The notes under the pieces: model-generated
The model's database searches: none
Seen by the model: the letters and a program-made list of their open reading frames with translations, nothing else
Told to the model about the DNA's origin: nothing
Shown: one piece after another, positions 48,001 to 59,553 of the stretch
Layout of the letters: the number at the start of each line of letters is the position of its first letter
Position numbering within the stretch: the first letter of the stretch is position 1
NCBI RefSeq assembly: GCF_032118995.1
Contig: NC_092656.1
Location: forward strand, 8,189,761-8,253,760
DNA from: Asterias amurensis
Lineage: Eukaryota > Echinodermata > Asteroidea > Forcipulatida > Asteriidae
Length of the DNA: 64,000 nucleotides
Direction of reading: 5' to 3'
Translations under genes and position numbers: made by a program

Positions 48001-50193
48001 AGGGCTGAAGGTTGAGTCATCAGAATGTGGGTTTATGTGCCCCAAAGGGATCAGGTTGAGAAGTATTAAGGAATCGTCCAAGTTAGCCCCATTTGAGTCC
48101 AACCAATTATACAGAGTGGATTGGATCCAAATTGGGCTAGGTTCAAGCGAGGCCTACTTGGGTCCAATTCCTTGGATTAGACCCAAATAGGGCTAGGTCC
48201 AAGTATGTCTGATGAACATGGAAAATAACTTAGTAAAGTGCCTTGATCTTGCTACTAGACCAGTGCTTTATAGGAACCAAGTATTATTATTTTTTTTAAT
48301 AATAAAATTCACATTATTTTTTAGAATGGTGCTCAGCTAGAAGCAGTACACTACATCTTGGTGTGTGTATAACACTATACTAAGAGAAACTTGATAACCA
48401 GTTGACCACCAGTAAGCTTTCAAGCTGAACACAACAAATTAGATTTTTAGTTCCCATACTTTTGTCTTTACTTAGTCTTTACGTTTAACAAAATAATCAT
48501 TTTCCTTAAAAAAAAACCAGCCCCCTGGCAGTTTCCACAACGACATCATATCAGGAGCCAACAAACTCACCTCCAGTAGGGTCACCTTTGGCGTACCTAG
48601 CCAGAACTCTGCGTATTACAACACGACAGTAACCGATACCTACCCAGCATTCAGTGTACCTGTAGAGCGAGTCGCTGGTCATCAGAAAAGCAAAGTACCT
48701 CTGGACTTCTATGGGACAGGTAAGAACAATAATAAGTAAATTTTTAGCTTTGCATGGTGGAAGTATAACTCTGAGATGTTTGCTGTAACACAATGTGAAT
48801 GTCCCTTTTGAGTAGTGTTGGTTCTAATGCTTCTGAAAAGAACCAATGGTAAACGACCCAAAGTTTCAATCATAATGCTATGATCGTCTTCAGGAGAGAT
48901 GACGACAATCAGAGCAAGACGACTTCAATATAATGATCGAGTCTTTGGTTCTTTAACCACCACTTCTTTTCAGAAATAAGACTACTCAAAAGAGATATTC
49001 ACAAAATGTTACCGCACATCTCTCTTTCGAACTATTTAGTTGTAGCAAAATTTGATCAACATGTACAATCAGGCAAAACAAGTGTTTAGATTCAGGCATC
49101 ACAAACAATAGATTGTGTGTGGTACTTTCATCTAGAGGATGAAGCCTGGTTCGTACTTCCTGCAAATGCAAAATGCTAAGCGAATTTTGACATCCCAGGG
49201 CTGTTTTCGCTGCGCATGTTTTGCAGAAGTTGAGCACATCTCTACTCTTCCAAATTATTCGTTGCGCATTTGTGACATACAAATTTGTAAAGCATTCTCA
49301 TTCGCAGGAAGTACGAACCGGTCTTTAGGCCCAACCTTTAATCTCTTTGATGATGATTGATTGATTCGAAAAAGCTCAGCATACCAAACAATGTGCAACT
49401 TCATAATTATTTTGAATAATAAAGTGATTATAAACAGGAATCAACTGTCAGCAATTGCAGCTTTTCATATTTTTTTATATCAATCGACCTGACTTTCAAA
49501 AGTTGCAATAGTTCTTGCTATAGAATAAAAAGTATTTCCTTATGGGTCATTTCAATTTCCTCCGTAGGACAAGAGGTGAACACCTCAACGACGAAGGATA
49601 ACTTTCCATCTTGGGAGGAATTCCCAAGACACACAGTGAGCAAGGAGGCCCTGGCCAAGGTAAGACACACATTATCCATCCAGGAATTAGTCTTTTGTCA
49701 AGTCTTTCAAGGCCCCGTAGCCTTCAAGGCCTCAAAGCCTTCAAGGCAGTGTAGCGGTGAAGCGAAACATGTGAACATTTAACGACTTAAGTCACAATGA
49801 TCTTAAGCCCTACTTCAAGCATGATATTTTTCCTTCTTAAGTCTGATTTTGTATTGTTATGCCCATGGGAACAAACTCAGACAACTTTTATTTGTCTATC
49901 AAACCCTACACCATGTTCAAGAAGGTCAGGTATAGTGCTAAAAAAACAAAATATTCCTACCCTTTTCCAATATTCCAAATACAAAATTTCAAAAATCATT
50001 TTCCAGATGTTAATTTTGTAAAATTAATCCCCCACAGCTTCGGAGCTCCAACATCACTCCTCCCCTCCATGGTAACCGTGAATTCACCACCACTCACCTA
50101 TCTTCCTACACTGCCAAGAAGGTGAACAGGTACCAGTACGACAGCGGTAAACTGCAACGAAGCTCCGTCCCACTTGGTACTATGACGATATGA
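45093..50193 (+). CDS. TEX45/SAXO5-like axonemal microtubule-associated protein
   Basis: Seven coding exons: 45093-45645, 46385-46494, 46980-47205, 47805-47923, 48521-48719, 49568-49659 and 50038-50193. They sum to 1455 nt, or 484 residues; all junctions are GT-AG and in phase. From memory it resembles human TEX45 (C19orf45, SAXO5), about 500 residues, a predicted microtubule-binding protein of cilia and sperm tails. The likeness is clearest at the N-terminus (FLCSSTFRIGNDRRLSRSA, human FLKASHFALGPDLRLHEGA). A loose unit recurs, roughly [S/N]xxPxGDxxxxxxxxST..Y: NIPKGDQEKLVHKETTQVMS (exon 3), SFPEGDRNPERVKNRVSTTN (exon 4), then related pieces in exons 5, 6 and 7 (NITPPLHGNREFTTTHLSSY). Such repeats are usual for proteins that line microtubules. 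There is no signal peptide or membrane segment, and the protein is basic and Ser/Thr/Tyr-rich. The family name is moderately sure; the gene structure is very sure. Confidence 0.82.
45718..45748 (+). repeat. (GTTT)n simple repeat
   Basis: Seven to eight units in intron 1 of the TEX45-like gene. Confidence 0.9.
45780..45897. mobile_element. Foldback MITE, family F8, TEX45-like intron 1
   Basis: Almost perfect inverted arms: agacccagtaactggggcgc and gcgccccagttactgggtct, with ggaatacagcgcc/ggcgctgtattcc inside. Total 118 bases. Confidence 0.88.
45920..46335 (-). mobile_element. MITE-M relative, interrupted by an R95 repeat
   Basis: Decayed copy (acgtttggtaat, ggtcatcgaagttgcaagag, cttcagaggaacccgtttct), split by the R95 copy at 46012-46106. 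R95 therefore arrived later. Confidence 0.7.
47388..47765 (+). mobile_element. MITE-M copy, TEX45-like intron 3
   Basis: aaggcactggacactattgg to caattaccaatagtgtccag. It ends 40 bases before exon 47805-47923. Confidence 0.9.
49140..49327. mobile_element. Foldback MITE, family F1, TEX45-like intron 5
   Basis: agcctggttcgtacttcctg at the left, caggaagtacgaaccggtct at the right. Confidence 0.82.
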
Positions 50194-50622
50194 GGAGACC
50201 AAATCTATCTGTATCATATTAAAAATGAAATATTTTCTATTAAATTATGACTACACGCTTCCAATAATCTTACATGTACTGTTCAAAATAGTACTGAATT
50301 CATTTTGTATATGATTATTTTCTCACTTTTAATTTGTGGCTTTGTACACTGTAAATAGCTTTTCACAGAAATGTTTTTGCTCCCATGACTCATAATTTAT
50401 TACCCAAATGCCATAGGTCCCGTTGTATAGTGCTGTGGTTTTAAACTGAAACACAAGCATAGACCCTACACAAATAGTTGAGGTGCATTTAACAACAACC
50501 ACTATTTTCAACCTGGGAAAAGTTCAATGTCATTACTTAAAGATAGGGTCATAGGTTGGTTTCTATCAATGTAATGCTGATTCATTGGCAAAGTTATAAG
50601 GAAAGTTACAATAAAAGTAAAA

Positions 50623-50628
50623 AATAAA
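50623..50628 (+). terminator. Polyadenylation signal of the TEX45-like gene
   Basis: AATAAA, with another overlapping the 50610-50615 region, about 430 bases past the stop codon at 50191-50193. It is followed by a T/G-containing stretch. Confidence 0.5.
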
Positions 50629-50639
50629 AGTAACATGTA

Positions 50640-52730
50640 AAAGTTTTAGCTGAACACAATGTCTACTTGTTGAGAAGACAGGAATAAAACTGTCTTTATA
50701 TGTTCACTATGAAAGCTTATCAACACCTTGTTCATTAACAATCACCAAGATTCATGGGAGAATAGGGAGAGGGCGGGCACTGGTATGAAAGCCCAGCTAG
50801 GTAAACTGTCATGTAGGATCACATACAACATTCCTATATTTTAATTAACAAGTTGGCACCCCTTTTGTTTTAGAGAATGAAGTTCCTGTTGACCCTTTTA
50901 CACCACTTACATGATCACAAATTCTTACAACAAACAATACTGTCAACAAGCCTTCAAGTAAAAGAAGCAAAACAGTGAAAACAGGAGCTGTTAAGACATA
51001 CCAGTAAGATGTTGATCTGGACGCTGAATGCAGGACTTGTCAGCCTGTGTAGCAGTTTGATTGTAGGACATCTTGCAAGTAGCACGATGTGTGTGTGAAG
51101 GTTGAGGGATTTTTCCAACAGGCTGCCTGCATAATCTCTGTAATACCCACTCCCTGAAAAGGAACTAGTAAAGTGTGCATAGGAAAAGTCTGAATCCGCT
51201 ATGGCAACGACTATAGTTTTAAAAAGGACCATAAATGCAGACCAGGTCAGTAAAGCTTCTTGCTTTTTAAACGGAGACTTAAGCCCAGATCATACTTCAT
51301 GTGAATACAAAGCGAATTTGACGTGAATTTGACGTCACAACCCTCCTTCCGCACCGATATTCGCAAGTGAGTTGAGCAAAGTTGAACTGCTACGAATTAT
51401 TTGTTGCGAATTTGTGACGTCAGCATTCGTATCACATTCGCTGGAAGTATGAACAGGGCTTAAAGCGAATAATTCCGTGGCAAGCAGCCCCCCCAAAAAA
51501 ATTGGTCCCGGTAGCCTTCACATATTGCTTTGTGTAAAGTTCAGACTGTTGTAAATGTACCAAAGATGCAACACTTGGAGCACTGCCTGAACAAAACAGT
51601 TACCATTCTAATATCAAAAATATGCTTTACATGATAACCATAAACTTCTCAATAAAACACATTCAAATAACCTTGAAGTTAAATTGTTTTCAACTGATAT
51701 GTTTATTTACAATACTGTCTGGGAAATTTTCTTGTCAATTACTAAAAAACAGCAACTAAATTTTAGTGAATGCACCAATCAAACATAAATGAAATCTAGC
51801 AACTAAACTGTCAATATGAAATTGAACAGTTCTGAAGAACTACTAGGATTATTGCATATCAAATTGTTCAGCAAGTTGTCAGCTTAGCAAGTTCACAAAA
51901 GCCTGAGTGTAAACCATAGAGTTGCTTAAGCGCAAAACATTAGTACAGCACAAAACAACTATGCTTACCAGAACAAAAGTTACAAGCCAAAATATGTTAG
52001 AATGGAGTGCTTAAGACTTGTTCCCTGCTTATGCTTATTTTTGCTTAGGCTAAGCAAACACAGCAGAAAATATCTAAGCACTTTGCCTGCCTAAGCAGGC
52101 TAAGCAAACAAAGCAGAAAATATCTAAGCACTTTGCCTGCTCAGGCAGCTCCGTGAAATCAGGCCATGGTCGATCCATAAAAATATGCCATACCTGTATC
52201 TTTCATTGTCTCTTCACCAAACGCCAACAGAAAGCATGCATGGCTGACAGTGACTTACATGGTCCCGGTTTCATGAAGCCTGTAAGCACAAAAACTTGCT
52301 AAGCACAGAACAATATTGCTTAGCAGAAAAAGGTGACCAGCCAAAACTGTTAAGGTTAAATTTGCACTACAGCGACTGGTGCCCCACTAAATTTTTGCTT
52401 AGAAATTTTCTGCTTAACAGCTTTATGAAATTGGGCACCCTGAACATTCTCCCGATAATATATATTTTTTTATAGAAACTCCTTTGTAAGGTTTTAAACA
52501 AACAAAAGAACAACAAAATCCTTTGTACACTTTCCATAAGAAAAATTGGGCATGGAAGGTGGTAGATAAATAAAAAGTTACCGTCCTGTCTCAAATGCTT
52601 TCCCCACGTAAAAAATTTCCAAATCCTAACTTTACAGGGAGGGTACAACACTCGTTTTAGACAGTGAATACAAACTGGATACACTCTTTGACCTGTGGCC
52701 AAGAAAGCAGGTTCACCAGTCATTTCCCAA
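50640..52730. other. Intergenic region between convergent TEX45-like and NDUFA13 genes
   Basis: No supported exon. Contains an F1 element (51279-51463) and decayed F3-type sequence (51880-52165, 52264-52441), with a direct repeat of ctaagcaaaca...gcagaaaatatc at 52050 and 52100. Confidence 0.5.
51279..51463. mobile_element. Foldback MITE, family F1
   Basis: TTAA, then gcccagatcatacttcatgt; at the other end ctggaagtatgaacagggc then TTAA. Confidence 0.82.
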
Positions 52731-52747
52731 AATTGAATTATTACTGG

Positions 52748-52753
52748 TTTATT
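52748..52753 (-). terminator. Candidate polyadenylation signal of NDUFA13
   Basis: AATAAA on the - strand (TTTATT on +), 260 bases past the NDUFA13 stop codon at 53011-53013. This gives a short 3' UTR of 53010 down to about 52730. Confidence 0.5.
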
Positions 52754-53010
52754 GTTTTACTAAGTCTTGTTCGCAGGCCTGGAAATGCAGCCAGAACAGT
52801 GCTGTTCATTCTATCCTGTATGTTACAAAATGGCTTCCATTGAGATAATAGTGCACGTTTTGTCCAAAAACCAGTGTTGTACCACCCCACCTCAAGTAAA
52901 TCAAAATCATTCCAGCTTTTAAAATCTCTAAATTCTCTTTTTGATAAACCTGACGCATTCCACTGCAAGACATTATTAAAATGACCCATGTAACTATAGC
53001 ACCAACAACC

Positions 53011-56000
53011 TCATACGTAGGTGCTGAAGCCAAACATTTCTTTGTCTCTGACCTTCCTGGGATGGAGGTAGTAAAGGTCAAGGACCATGGGGTCAATCCA
53101 TCGTTTGGTGTCGTAGATGCTCTCTCCGGCCTTCCAGTCGGGCACGTCCTTCATGATGATTGCCTCCTGCTCATGGTTGGTCTTGAGAAGTTTCAACACT
53201 CTAGAGGATTCGGGAAAAGATAAAGGAGTGTCATGTCTAGGCCTGGGCGACAAGTGCGTCTAGTGTCATAGCAGCAACTATTGCTTTTTCATCTACTCAA
53301 TTATAGTGCCACCACAACTACAATTGTGTTGCTCACAAAAATCACAACTATTCGCGACCACAAGATTTTCTTACAAAACACAATCAAACATCAGTGACAC
53401 AATCCTTCAATCTTTTCAGCTTGAATTTACTATATTAAAAATAAGTTACGACTGGTGTCGTAGTTGCAACTAATTGAGGTGCGACTAGAAGAGTAGTAAA
53501 TTTCACTAGTCGCCCAGGCCTAGACATGGCCGAGTAGTTTAGCGCATCAAGATCAAGTTCTGGTAATTAAGACATCAGAGAGTGGGTTTGAATCCCTGTC
53601 AGGAAACTGATGCGTTGTTTCTTTAGGCATAAAAAAACCCAAAAACTTTTCATTGCCCTTTTGGCAAAAAATCGGGAGGGTCGGTCGGTAATTTTTTTTT
53701 TTTCAATAGGGCCTACGTCAGAGGAGAACAAAAAAATCCACACATTTTTGGATGATCTTATCCTCAAATGTTGGCCCCGTGTATGTGCGTATTGTGTTGG
53801 AGTCTATCAACGGTCAATCACAGCGTGCGAACAGTTTATGCACTTTGCATGCAGTGGGTATTTCCATGGTGTGGGCCACAGATCGAACCATGTGGCCGAG
53901 TGCATCGTCGTGTTTTAACATTTTTGTTTACGATCGCATTTCCGATTCTGTAGTTTTGAAGTTGGTTTTTGGCTTGTCAGGTACTCGTTTATTATTGTTT
54001 TAAATGCAGTCTAAAAATAGTCTGTTGTCTATTGTTAGACAGCGGCGGCCCAAATTTTAGAAGGGCAGCCCGCCCTCCCAATACGTGTGTGTGAAGTACA
54101 ATATCAGACACTTCATCATTCATCGTGATTTCTGACAGCTCTCTAACAGCAAAAAACAATATTTCAGCTTCCAATAAAGGGTTTATCGACGATTATTGGG
54201 CATTCAAAGTAGTAAAAAAGAAAAAAAATGCGACCGTGGATTTCCGACTTTTTTTTTAATGCCTTTAATATGATACCTGTGAGGTGGAAGTTTTAAAATA
54301 TTGTGTATCTAAAAGCCTTCGAATCGACACAGCGGCCAGATAGCTGAGAAAGATTAAAGGATTAAAGGAATGTTATTGGCCCAAGACCAGGGCACCAAAG
54401 TATTGATATGTCATTGTAGTGCTATATAAGCAATTATAATAGACAATGCTTGCGTCAGAAAGCGTAAAACTAAAAGGACAGGCTGCGTAATCCCCAGGGA
54501 GCCCAGATGGTCTAAGGAATGATACATGGCCCAGTGACCAGGGCAATAATGTTTTATGCGCCATGAACGTCAAATTTGTGGTAATGGTAAGTGGTCATTT
54601 GTTTGTCTGGTTTTTTGTTTCAATCAGCAGAATCTTACCTTCTGTCATCCTCTGCTTTCAGGAGAGGAGTAATCCCATAAAAGCACTCTTGCTGTTCCCT
54701 GGCCTGCCTCCTTCAAAGTTTACACAGAAAGAAAATCATAAGATTTAAGTATTTTAAACAACTTAATCAGTATAAAGAAGAAATATGTAATATAATATAT
54801 TATAAAGGGGACCAATTTGCATGCATCACACTAGTCATCTTTTTTTTGACAAAGGTAGTATTCTTTAAAGGTACCTGAAACCACCCATAAAATTCGTCAA
54901 CACATGTAAACAGACAGGAAATGTTGGCATTGATTACCAATCGAAGCAGCCATAATTGTAAATGAAAGTCGAGAATTCTGGGAAAACAGTGCAAATTTAT
55001 TGATACTTGCAAATTGATTTGGGAGTGGATTTTCTGGACTCACTCACTGAGTACAATGGGAAAGTACAAGAACAAATACAGTCTAATTTTGGCAAGATCG
55101 GAAAATAAAATTTAAAAAAGCATAATGTGTTGGTTAAGGTGAAGGCCAAAACGTTGTCTAATAGGATTTTGTAAGTATATGTCACTCTGTGAGGTTTGTT
55201 GAACGTTGTTTAAGAACAAACAAGCAAGGTGTAAAAGATTGACAATCTTAAACCGTTTGACTTGGGCAGACTATCCTTCTTACCTTCTTCTTTGGTTGCC
55301 TCTGCTAAAGATTGCTGTTCCAATTAACATGCTGGCTCCACATGCAGCAAACATCAGATAACCTACATGGTATATATGATAACAAAAGTTACATGATGTA
55401 GACTGTGCATAATATCATGAGACCCGTGATACCAACCGATAGCAATAGCATCCAACACAAATGCTAAGACAGAAGCCGAGTACCCAGATCTCAGACAAAC
55501 GTACAAAATTTCACTAATAAGGGAATCAATGTGTGGTGAAGAGGTTTTAAACTAGTGGTTTAAAGCCATTGGACCCTTTCGGTAAACAGTATTGTCCAAG
55601 GCCCACACTTCGTGTATCACAACTTCTATATCAAATAACAAACCTGTGAAAATTTGGGCTTAATCGGTCATCGGAGTCGGGAGAAAATAACGGGAAAACC
55701 CACCCTTGTGCCCGCGCGTTTAAAATAAATCCGTAATTCTCGTCAACAAGAATGATATTGTTTTACCGTTTTCTCAAAAAGTAAAGCATTTCATGGAATA
55801 ATATTACAAGAGAAGTATTTCACCACTACCTTCTGTAAACCCTATCCCCTATAGCCTAAGTTATTTGTAAATCTGTGAACTTTTTTTTTTTTTCTGTACC
55901 GAAAGGGTCCAATGGCTTTAAACCCGCGCCGAGGCCTTGATTTCGAGACCTCATCAGCAGATAGATCAGATCATATTTAGAACTTGAGGTCTAAACGTAA

Positions 56001-56403
56001 AGGAAAGACTAAACGCACACAACTTCGTGTGACAAGGGTGTTTTTCTTTCATTATTATCTCGCAAGTTCGATGACCGATTGCCCTCAAATTTTCACAGGT
56101 TTGTTATTTAAGTCATATATTGAGTGAGGTACACCAACTGTGAAGGCTAGTCTAAGTCTCTACCAAAAGAGTGTCCACTGCCTTTATTTATTTTTAACGC
56201 ACAGAATTGATCTAACTAAATTGTTTAGTATGTATCGGGTCCAAAAACCCACCATACGTCAAAATAATATCAAAAAAAGCTTCTACATATTGTAAGGTAT
56301 ATAAACACTAACCTGAAATGCCTCTTTTGGGAAGAGCTCGCTTGTAATCTAAGGGAGGATAGCCGCCTTTCGGCGGCATATCTTGCTTGAAAGTCGACGC
56401 CAT
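53011..56403 (-). CDS. NDUFA13: NDUFA13 (GRIM-19), mitochondrial complex I subunit
   Basis: Accessory subunit of NADH:ubiquinone oxidoreductase in the inner mitochondrial membrane; the vertebrate protein (GRIM-19) is also linked to cell death and STAT3. Four exons on the - strand: 56313-56403, 55284-55362, 54639-54710 and 53011-53200, 432 nt in all, or 143 residues (human 144). Diagnostic blocks: [20 protein letters not shown] (human [20 protein letters not shown]), a single membrane helix from exon 2 ([19 protein letters not shown]), then [13 protein letters not shown], and [18 protein letters not shown] (human [18 protein letters not shown]). All junctions are GT-AG with phases that keep the frame. 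Exon 3 diverges most from vertebrates. Intron 1 contains a complete inverted-repeat element (55557-55923) and a fragment of the main repeat. The gene converges on the TEX45-like gene to its left. Confidence 0.96.
53523..53605 (+). mobile_element. tRNA-derived SINE head, NDUFA13 intron 3
   Basis: atggccgagtagtttagcgc (box A, Ser/Leu type) and GGTTTGAATCCC (box B). Confidence 0.55.
55557..55923. mobile_element. TTAA-flanked MITE, family F9 (AGCCATTGGACCCTTTCGG ends), NDUFA13 intron 1
   Basis: Complete 367 bases; inverted ends agccattggaccctttcggt and accgaaagggtccaatggct, TTAA on both sides. Part of the interior (aacctgtgaaaatttgggct) matches MITE-M, so the families are related. Confidence 0.9.
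55926..56186 (+). mobile_element. MITE-M partial copy, NDUFA13 intron 1
   Basis: Right two thirds of the element, from gatttcgagacctca to agtgtccactgccttta. Confidence 0.8.
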
Positions 56404-57445
56404 GTTGGTATAAGTGTGAAAGTGAGTAACAAGAGAGGGCGCTATGTATCCAGCGCGTTTAGATTATTAATTATTTTATTTTATTGCTCGGCGATCTCGG
56501 TGACGTGCGTTATTGTTTCAAATCCATTTCTGAAGCTATTATATATTATCTTTTAGCCGCGATAGTATTCACTTTCTGATCGCACATCATTGAAACCGGC
56601 GTTTAACAAACTTGACACCCAGTTCATGGAATAAAACACCTTATTGCATATTCTTTTCTATCGTTTACCCAATTCATGGAATGAAAACCCCCAACCATGA
56701 TTCAACAAAAGTTTGAGAACTATAAACACTTTGTGCCTTCTTCTGGAATTGCATATTCTTTTCTATCCCTCAAAGTACATTGCTTGGTTTGGTATATTTC
56801 TACCTCCATGGTTTGGACCATTTTGGACAAAGAGTCTTGCCCTTGCTCTCTGGCTTGGATGGTGGATTCAGCAAGAATTAACATAAGGGTTTTCCTTCCT
56901 CCCGTCATGGTATTGTCATCACAGTGGAAATGGTTGGGACAGGGGCTGAGACATACGGCACATTGGAAATTGGTCCAATAACATAAATAATCATCTGAAT
57001 AAAGCATAGCCCTAGAGGACACTATTAAAATACCATCAAAAAGAGTATTTTTTGTTATGAAAATTAGTAAAGTATTTATACCAGAAACAATAAAAAAGTT
57101 TCAAAATCCTTACTATGTACTTTGGGCTGAGCGAGACAACATTGGTAATTTTACTGTCACTTTGATTCCAAGGTATCACACCAAAACAACGTGCAACAAA
57201 ATTGGAAGAAAATGCATGTTTATTGTTGTCTGTCCACAATAAACATGTTGCCGAAGACAAAAGTGGACTACTCCACTGTTTAAAACGGGGAGGGTACAAA
57301 CTCTAACAGTGGAGGGTGAGCCGTAAAAAGGAGGCTGAAAGTTCACTCAACCCCTGTATGAAACGAATTCGTTCTATGAGAAAGGCCACTGTAGATGGAG
57401 GGTGTACCAAACCATTGAGGTTGTGCACAAATCAATCCCAAATGA

Positions 57446-57520
57446 GGGGAAAGGGTGGGGGGGGGGGGGTCAGGGGGGGTCGGGGGGGGGGTCAAGGTGG
57501 GGGGGGGGGGCACTGGGGGA
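57446..57520 (+). repeat. G-rich block
   Basis: Seven or more runs of 4-14 G separated by short linkers; on the sequence alone it could form G-quadruplexes on the + strand. Homopolymer lengths are uncertain. Confidence 0.8.
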
Positions 57521-58257
57521 TGTGTCAGTTCGAAAGAAGGGACACATTTTTAGAAGAAGTAACCCTTTCTTTGATTCAGGCAAATAACTTACAAACAAAA
57601 CAATTGATGTTTGATGCAATAGATCAACACGAATTTAACTAGATCTCAACATAATTATTAAATTATGTCAACAAGAAAATTGGCAAGATTTGAATAAGTT
57701 AATCTTTTGTTTGTGAATAATTTGTTCTCTTCCAAACTCAACAAGAAACTTTGCTTGAATAAAAGTTAACATTTGTCAATTAATTAATTAATTAGTCCAT
57801 CACAATATATTTTCACAAGAGTTTGAAGAAACACTTCAGTAAAATGAAATAATTGGCCCATGCTTCCATTAGTTACTTTAAAAGCTTTTGGCACAAAGTT
57901 GTGTCAGTATTATTCCATCAGTTTTATATGTGCCAATAGCTAAAGTGAAAGGTCCGTTTAGCACTCAACTTTGACAAAGAAAACTGTTAGCAAAAAGTAG
58001 ATTACCACATAAACCTTACACACAGTCACCTTTTGTTGGTTACATGCTCCCTGATTATTATGCTTAACAGAAAGTTTTACATGAAGAATTTGGTGCTAAC
58101 CAGTTTTTAAAATTTTATATCATAAAATTGATATCATATCATTTTATATTATAAGCAGAAACAAAAAATACCTAAAAATGCCATCAAAATGGCATGATTT
58201 GATAAAATTTCATGCAAGTTTTTGCTTCGCAGAAAAAAAACGTATTTATCATTTCCT

Positions 58258-58503
58258 GGGCCCAATTTTATAGAGCTGCTAAGCACACAAATTTGCTAAG
58301 CATGACATTTTTTGCCTTGATAAAAATAGGATTACCAACCAAATTTCCACATGATTTTCAGGACAAGCAAACAACAGCTGAATACATGTAACAAGCAATA
58401 TGCAACAATATGAAACTTGGTTGGTAATCCTGTTTTTATCAAAAAGACATTTCATGCTAAGCAATTTTTTTTGTGCTAAGCAGCTCTATGAAATTGGGCC
58501 CTG
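58258..58503. mobile_element. Foldback MITE, family F3
   Basis: gggcccaattttatagagct and agctctatgaaattgggccc ends; the best preserved copy in the window. Confidence 0.88.
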
Positions 58504-59182
58504 TTAAAACAGCTATATCAGACTTCACGACCCAATTGCTTAGAGCTGCTTAAGCAGCAAAACTAAATTATTTTAACAAGGTTACCAGCCAAATTACCAT
58601 GTCACTTGTACAATTTGTGACTGGTACCTTCTGCTTAAGGCCCGTTAATAGGTGGTGCGATGGTCGCGCGATGGTCGGGCAATAGAAATCATTTAGGCCT
58701 CAGCTTTTAGGCCTCAGCGATGACTATAAACTGTGTCGTGCTTCAAAATGTCCACTGCGCGACCGACTATAAACCGGCCTTTAAACAACACTATGAAATA
58801 GGGCCCTGCTCGTCTCTGTTAATCCCAGCATGCAATGTTTCAAATCCTACAAAGTTAAAACCTACCAGTTTTAACAAAAGAACAACATAAATAAGTATAA
58901 CCAAACAAATAAAGCAGCATATTTTGGTTAAAACGCCTGTCTGGAAGCCCACTACTGATTAATCAAAATGTAGATTTAAAAATGTGACCACCGGAATGTT
59001 CAACTTAAACCATGTTGGATGAATTTAAACCAGCGATTCAAATTCTACATTGTTTGTTTTTAAACAATTGGTAAACCTTTCCTTTTTAGTTTTAAACGAA
59101 TTTAAGAAAGCTATTTCCTTTTTTACACACACACACACAGTTTCCAAGCAGTTGCATCATTATGTAAACAAGCAGTTTGCTT

Positions 59183-59553
59183 GTTAAAGACACTGGACAC
59201 TATTGGTAATTGTCAAAGACTAGTCTTTTCACTTTGTGTATCTTAACATATGCACAAAATGACAAACATGTGAAAATTTGAGCTCAATTGGTCGTCAAAG
59301 TTGCGAGATAATAATGAAAGAAAAAACCTTGTCACACGAAGTTGTGTGCTTTCAGATGCTTTATTTCGAGACCTCAAATCCTAAATTTGAGGTCTTGAAA
59401 TCAAGTTTGTGGAAAATTACTTCTTTCTCGATAACTACTCCACTTCAGAGGGAGCCGTTTCTCACAATGTTTTTTACTGTAAACCCCTCCCCATTACTTA
59501 CAACCAAGTAATAATTATTTTGGGTAATTACCAATAGTGTCCACTGCCTTTTT
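59183..59553 (-). mobile_element. MITE-M copy
   Basis: TTAA, agacactggacactattggt ... aatagtgtccactgcctttt. Full length. Confidence 0.9.

Noticed and set aside
50954-51232. 92-codon frame on the - strand
   Set aside because: No matching splice sites, no family recognised, and it lies between two gene 3' ends.
52367-52723. 118-codon frame on the - strand beyond NDUFA13
   Set aside because: Overlaps an old F3-type repeat and has no recognisable protein features.
57316-57642. 108-codon frame with a Gly-rich centre
   Set aside because: The glycines come from the G-run block; no homology or splice signals.
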